Shown here one piece after another: positions 6,393 through 7,185 of a DNA stretch of 7,185 nt (position 1 is its first letter; each line of letters begins with the position of its first letter). The notes beneath the pieces are model-generated. The model was given only the letters and a program-made list of their open reading frames with translations, had not been told where the DNA came from and did no database searches. This DNA comes from Paracoccaceae bacterium (GTDB lineage: Bacteria > Pseudomonadota > Alphaproteobacteria > Rhodobacterales > Rhodobacteraceae): contig WFUK01000062.1 of the NCBI GenBank assembly GCA_015485015.1, positions 1-7,185 on the forward strand, given 5' to 3'. The translations under genes were made by a program, and so were the position numbers.

Positions 6393-6980
6393 ATGCGGAA
6401 GCCGTTTTCATACGCAATCACGGGTTTTATGATCGGTCTGATGCCCATAGCCGCACAGGCGCAAGAGGAGGACGCCAATACCTGCGGGCTGGTCGAGTAT
6501 CCGGAGTTGCTAAAGGACGTCATGACCATGATGCTCGGGCCGTGGCGGGTGACGCATCAGTCTGGCTATGTGGTTATGCCCAATATGGTGATCCCCTTTC
6601 CCGGGGATGATGAAATAGACACGGTAACACTGGCCCGTGACGGCAATGACCTGATCGCCACCCACCCGCAAATGCAGGCGCCGATGGTGTTTCTGATGAA
6701 TGACGAGCCGCCATGGTCTTTTATGGCGGATGATACCGGGCGGGGTATTCCGGCCCCCGCGATCACCAGCGAAGACCTTTCGATTGTTTATGATTGCCCG
6801 GTGGAAAAGATGCCACGGCTGATTGGCACCACGACTATGGTCGTCGAGGGCGGGGTGATGAATACGACCTGGCGGATGATGATTCTGGATACCAATAATA
6901 TGGTGGCGGTCCAGCATATGGAGGGCACGATGCGGGGCTATTCGTTTTATAGCCGCCGCACGGTATTATTGAATCGCTAG
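6393..6980 (+). CDS. Secreted, methionine-rich protein of unknown function
   Basis: A 195-residue protein that I do not recognise. It begins MRKPFSYAITGFMIGLMPIAAQA, a typical Sec signal peptide with cleavage expected after A23 (AQA|QEED), so the mature form of about 172 residues should be periplasmic or secreted. The mature part has two cysteines, C31 and C135, which could form a disulfide, and about 17 methionines (near 10 percent), including MTMM at 44-47 and RMMIL at 161-165. Short strand-like segments, a G-x-W near the mature N-terminus (GPW, 49-51) and a final strand-like SFYSRRTVLL hint at a small beta-barrel such as a calycin fold, but this is weak. ATG 6393 is well supported by AGGAG at 6381-6385; an in-frame TTG at 6330 would destroy the signal peptide. 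No terminator follows: the rpsD promoter begins 4 bases after the stop. Confidence 0.8.
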   Translation: MRKPFSYAITGFMIGLMPIAAQAQEEDANTCGLVEYPELLKDVMTMMLGPWRVTHQSGYVVMPNMVIPFPGDDEIDTVTLARDGNDLIATHPQMQAPMVFLMNDEPPWSFMADDTGRGIPAPAITSEDLSIVYDCPVEKMPRLIGTTTMVVEGGVMNTTWRMMILDTNNMVAVQHMEGTMRGYSFYSRRTVLLNR

Positions 6981-6984
6981 CCGC

Positions 6985-7012
6985 TTGACTCTGCCGCGCA
7001 GGCGCTTATAAC
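6985..7012 (+). promoter_or_regulatory. rpsD promoter
   Basis: TTGACT (6985-6990) and TATAAC (7007-7012) are separated by 16 bp, each matching five of six consensus positions, which suits a highly expressed ribosomal protein gene. The predicted start is near A7019, leaving an untranslated leader of about 135 nt. Confidence 0.7.
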
Positions 7013-7022
7013 CCCGCCATCC

Positions 7023-7137
7023 GGTGCTGCAAGGCTCCGGTGATTTTGGTGTTTGTGGACCCCGTAAGGGGAAACCTGTCCCTCGGCAATAACGTCGGGG
7101 TAGGAAAGCACCTTTCAACATCCCCCCGGGGAGCCTT
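7023..7137 (+). promoter_or_regulatory. Structured mRNA leader of rpsD, candidate S4 autoregulatory element
   Basis: By eye, AAGGCTCC (7031-7038) can pair with GGAGCCTT (7130-7137), closing a domain just before the ribosome binding site. Inside are CCCC-GTAA-GGGG (7060-7071, a GNRA tetraloop hairpin), CCTCGGC/GTCGGGG (7081-7087 with 7094-7100, 7 bp with two wobbles, loop AATAAC) and GAAAG-CAC-CTTTC (7104-7116). In addition GGTGCT at the very 5' end (7023-7028) is complementary to AGCACC (7107-7112), which overlaps the last hairpin and crosses the long stem, giving a possible pseudoknot. In E. coli S4 represses translation by binding a pseudoknot in the alpha operon mRNA; a similar role here is inferred. 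No folding program or alignment was used. Confidence 0.5.
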
Positions 7138-7153
7138 TGAGAGGACCCAGCTC

Positions 7154-7185
7154 GTGACTAAACGTACAGCTGCCAAGTATAAAAT
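7154..7185 (+). CDS. rpsD: 30S ribosomal protein S4, first codons only (cut by window edge)
   Basis: Only the first ten codons and two further bases are present. They translate as MTKRTAAKYK, with GTG read as the initiator, which I recognise as the N-terminus of alphaproteobacterial S4. S4 binds 16S rRNA early in assembly of the small subunit and in several bacteria represses its own synthesis. The GTG start is preceded by AGAGGA at 7140-7145, 8 nt away. The gene has its own promoter and long leader and is here separate from an alpha operon, at least on the upstream side. Confidence 0.85.
   Translation, partial: MTKRTAAKYK

Noticed and set aside
7019..7153. Known riboswitch, 6S RNA or signal recognition particle RNA in the rpsD leader
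   Set aside because: I found none of the conserved cores I know (for example the SRP GGAAGG/AGCA loop sequences or TPP, cobalamin and glycine motifs), and the region runs directly into the rpsD ribosome binding site.

Overview
The window looks like a stretch of ordinary chromosome from an alphaproteobacterium, most likely of the Rhodobacterales. The pointers are a long class II (B12-dependent) ribonucleotide reductase, an S4 N-terminus of the alphaproteobacterial type (MTKRTAAKYK), GC-rich codon use with many GCC/CTG/GGC codons, and a consensus-form CtrA box. This placement is from recognition of protein families, not from a search.

Layout. Bases 1-1755 hold the C-terminal part of NrdJ on the + strand; its start lies outside the window. 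It converges, with only 14 bp between stop codons, on a small lipoprotein gene (1770-2069, -). That gene has its own upstream region (2070-2167) with a CtrA-type box over a putative -35. Next on the - strand come an SLC13-type permease with two RCK_C/TrkA_C domains (2168-4108) and, 247 bp further upstream in its direction of transcription, the 23S rRNA methyltransferase RlmJ (4356-5120). RlmJ is divergent from a 1-Cys Prx5-type peroxiredoxin (5249-5782, +). A strong intrinsic terminator follows (5790-5816), then a MAPEG-family membrane protein (5831-6226), an unrecognised methionine-rich secreted protein (6393-6980) and the first 10 codons plus two bases of rpsD (7154 to the edge).

How the genes relate. 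There is no obvious single pathway. NrdJ supplies deoxynucleotides, and RlmJ and S4 belong to ribosome modification and assembly. The peroxiredoxin and the MAPEG protein form a plausible redox/glutathione-related pair, separated by a terminator that sits directly in front of the MAPEG ribosome binding site. The permease and the two small exported proteins act at the cell envelope. I see no mobile element, CRISPR array, tRNA or rRNA, and no gene-free stretch above 300 bp; the longest gap is 247 bp, between rlmJ and the permease gene.

The most interesting part is the roughly 135-nt untranslated leader of rpsD. A good promoter is followed by a long-range stem enclosing several hairpins, and the 5' end of the RNA can also pair into the interior to make a pseudoknot. 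This fits a possible S4 autoregulatory element, but only inspection of one sequence supports it. The second item is the CtrA-like box in front of the small lipoprotein gene.
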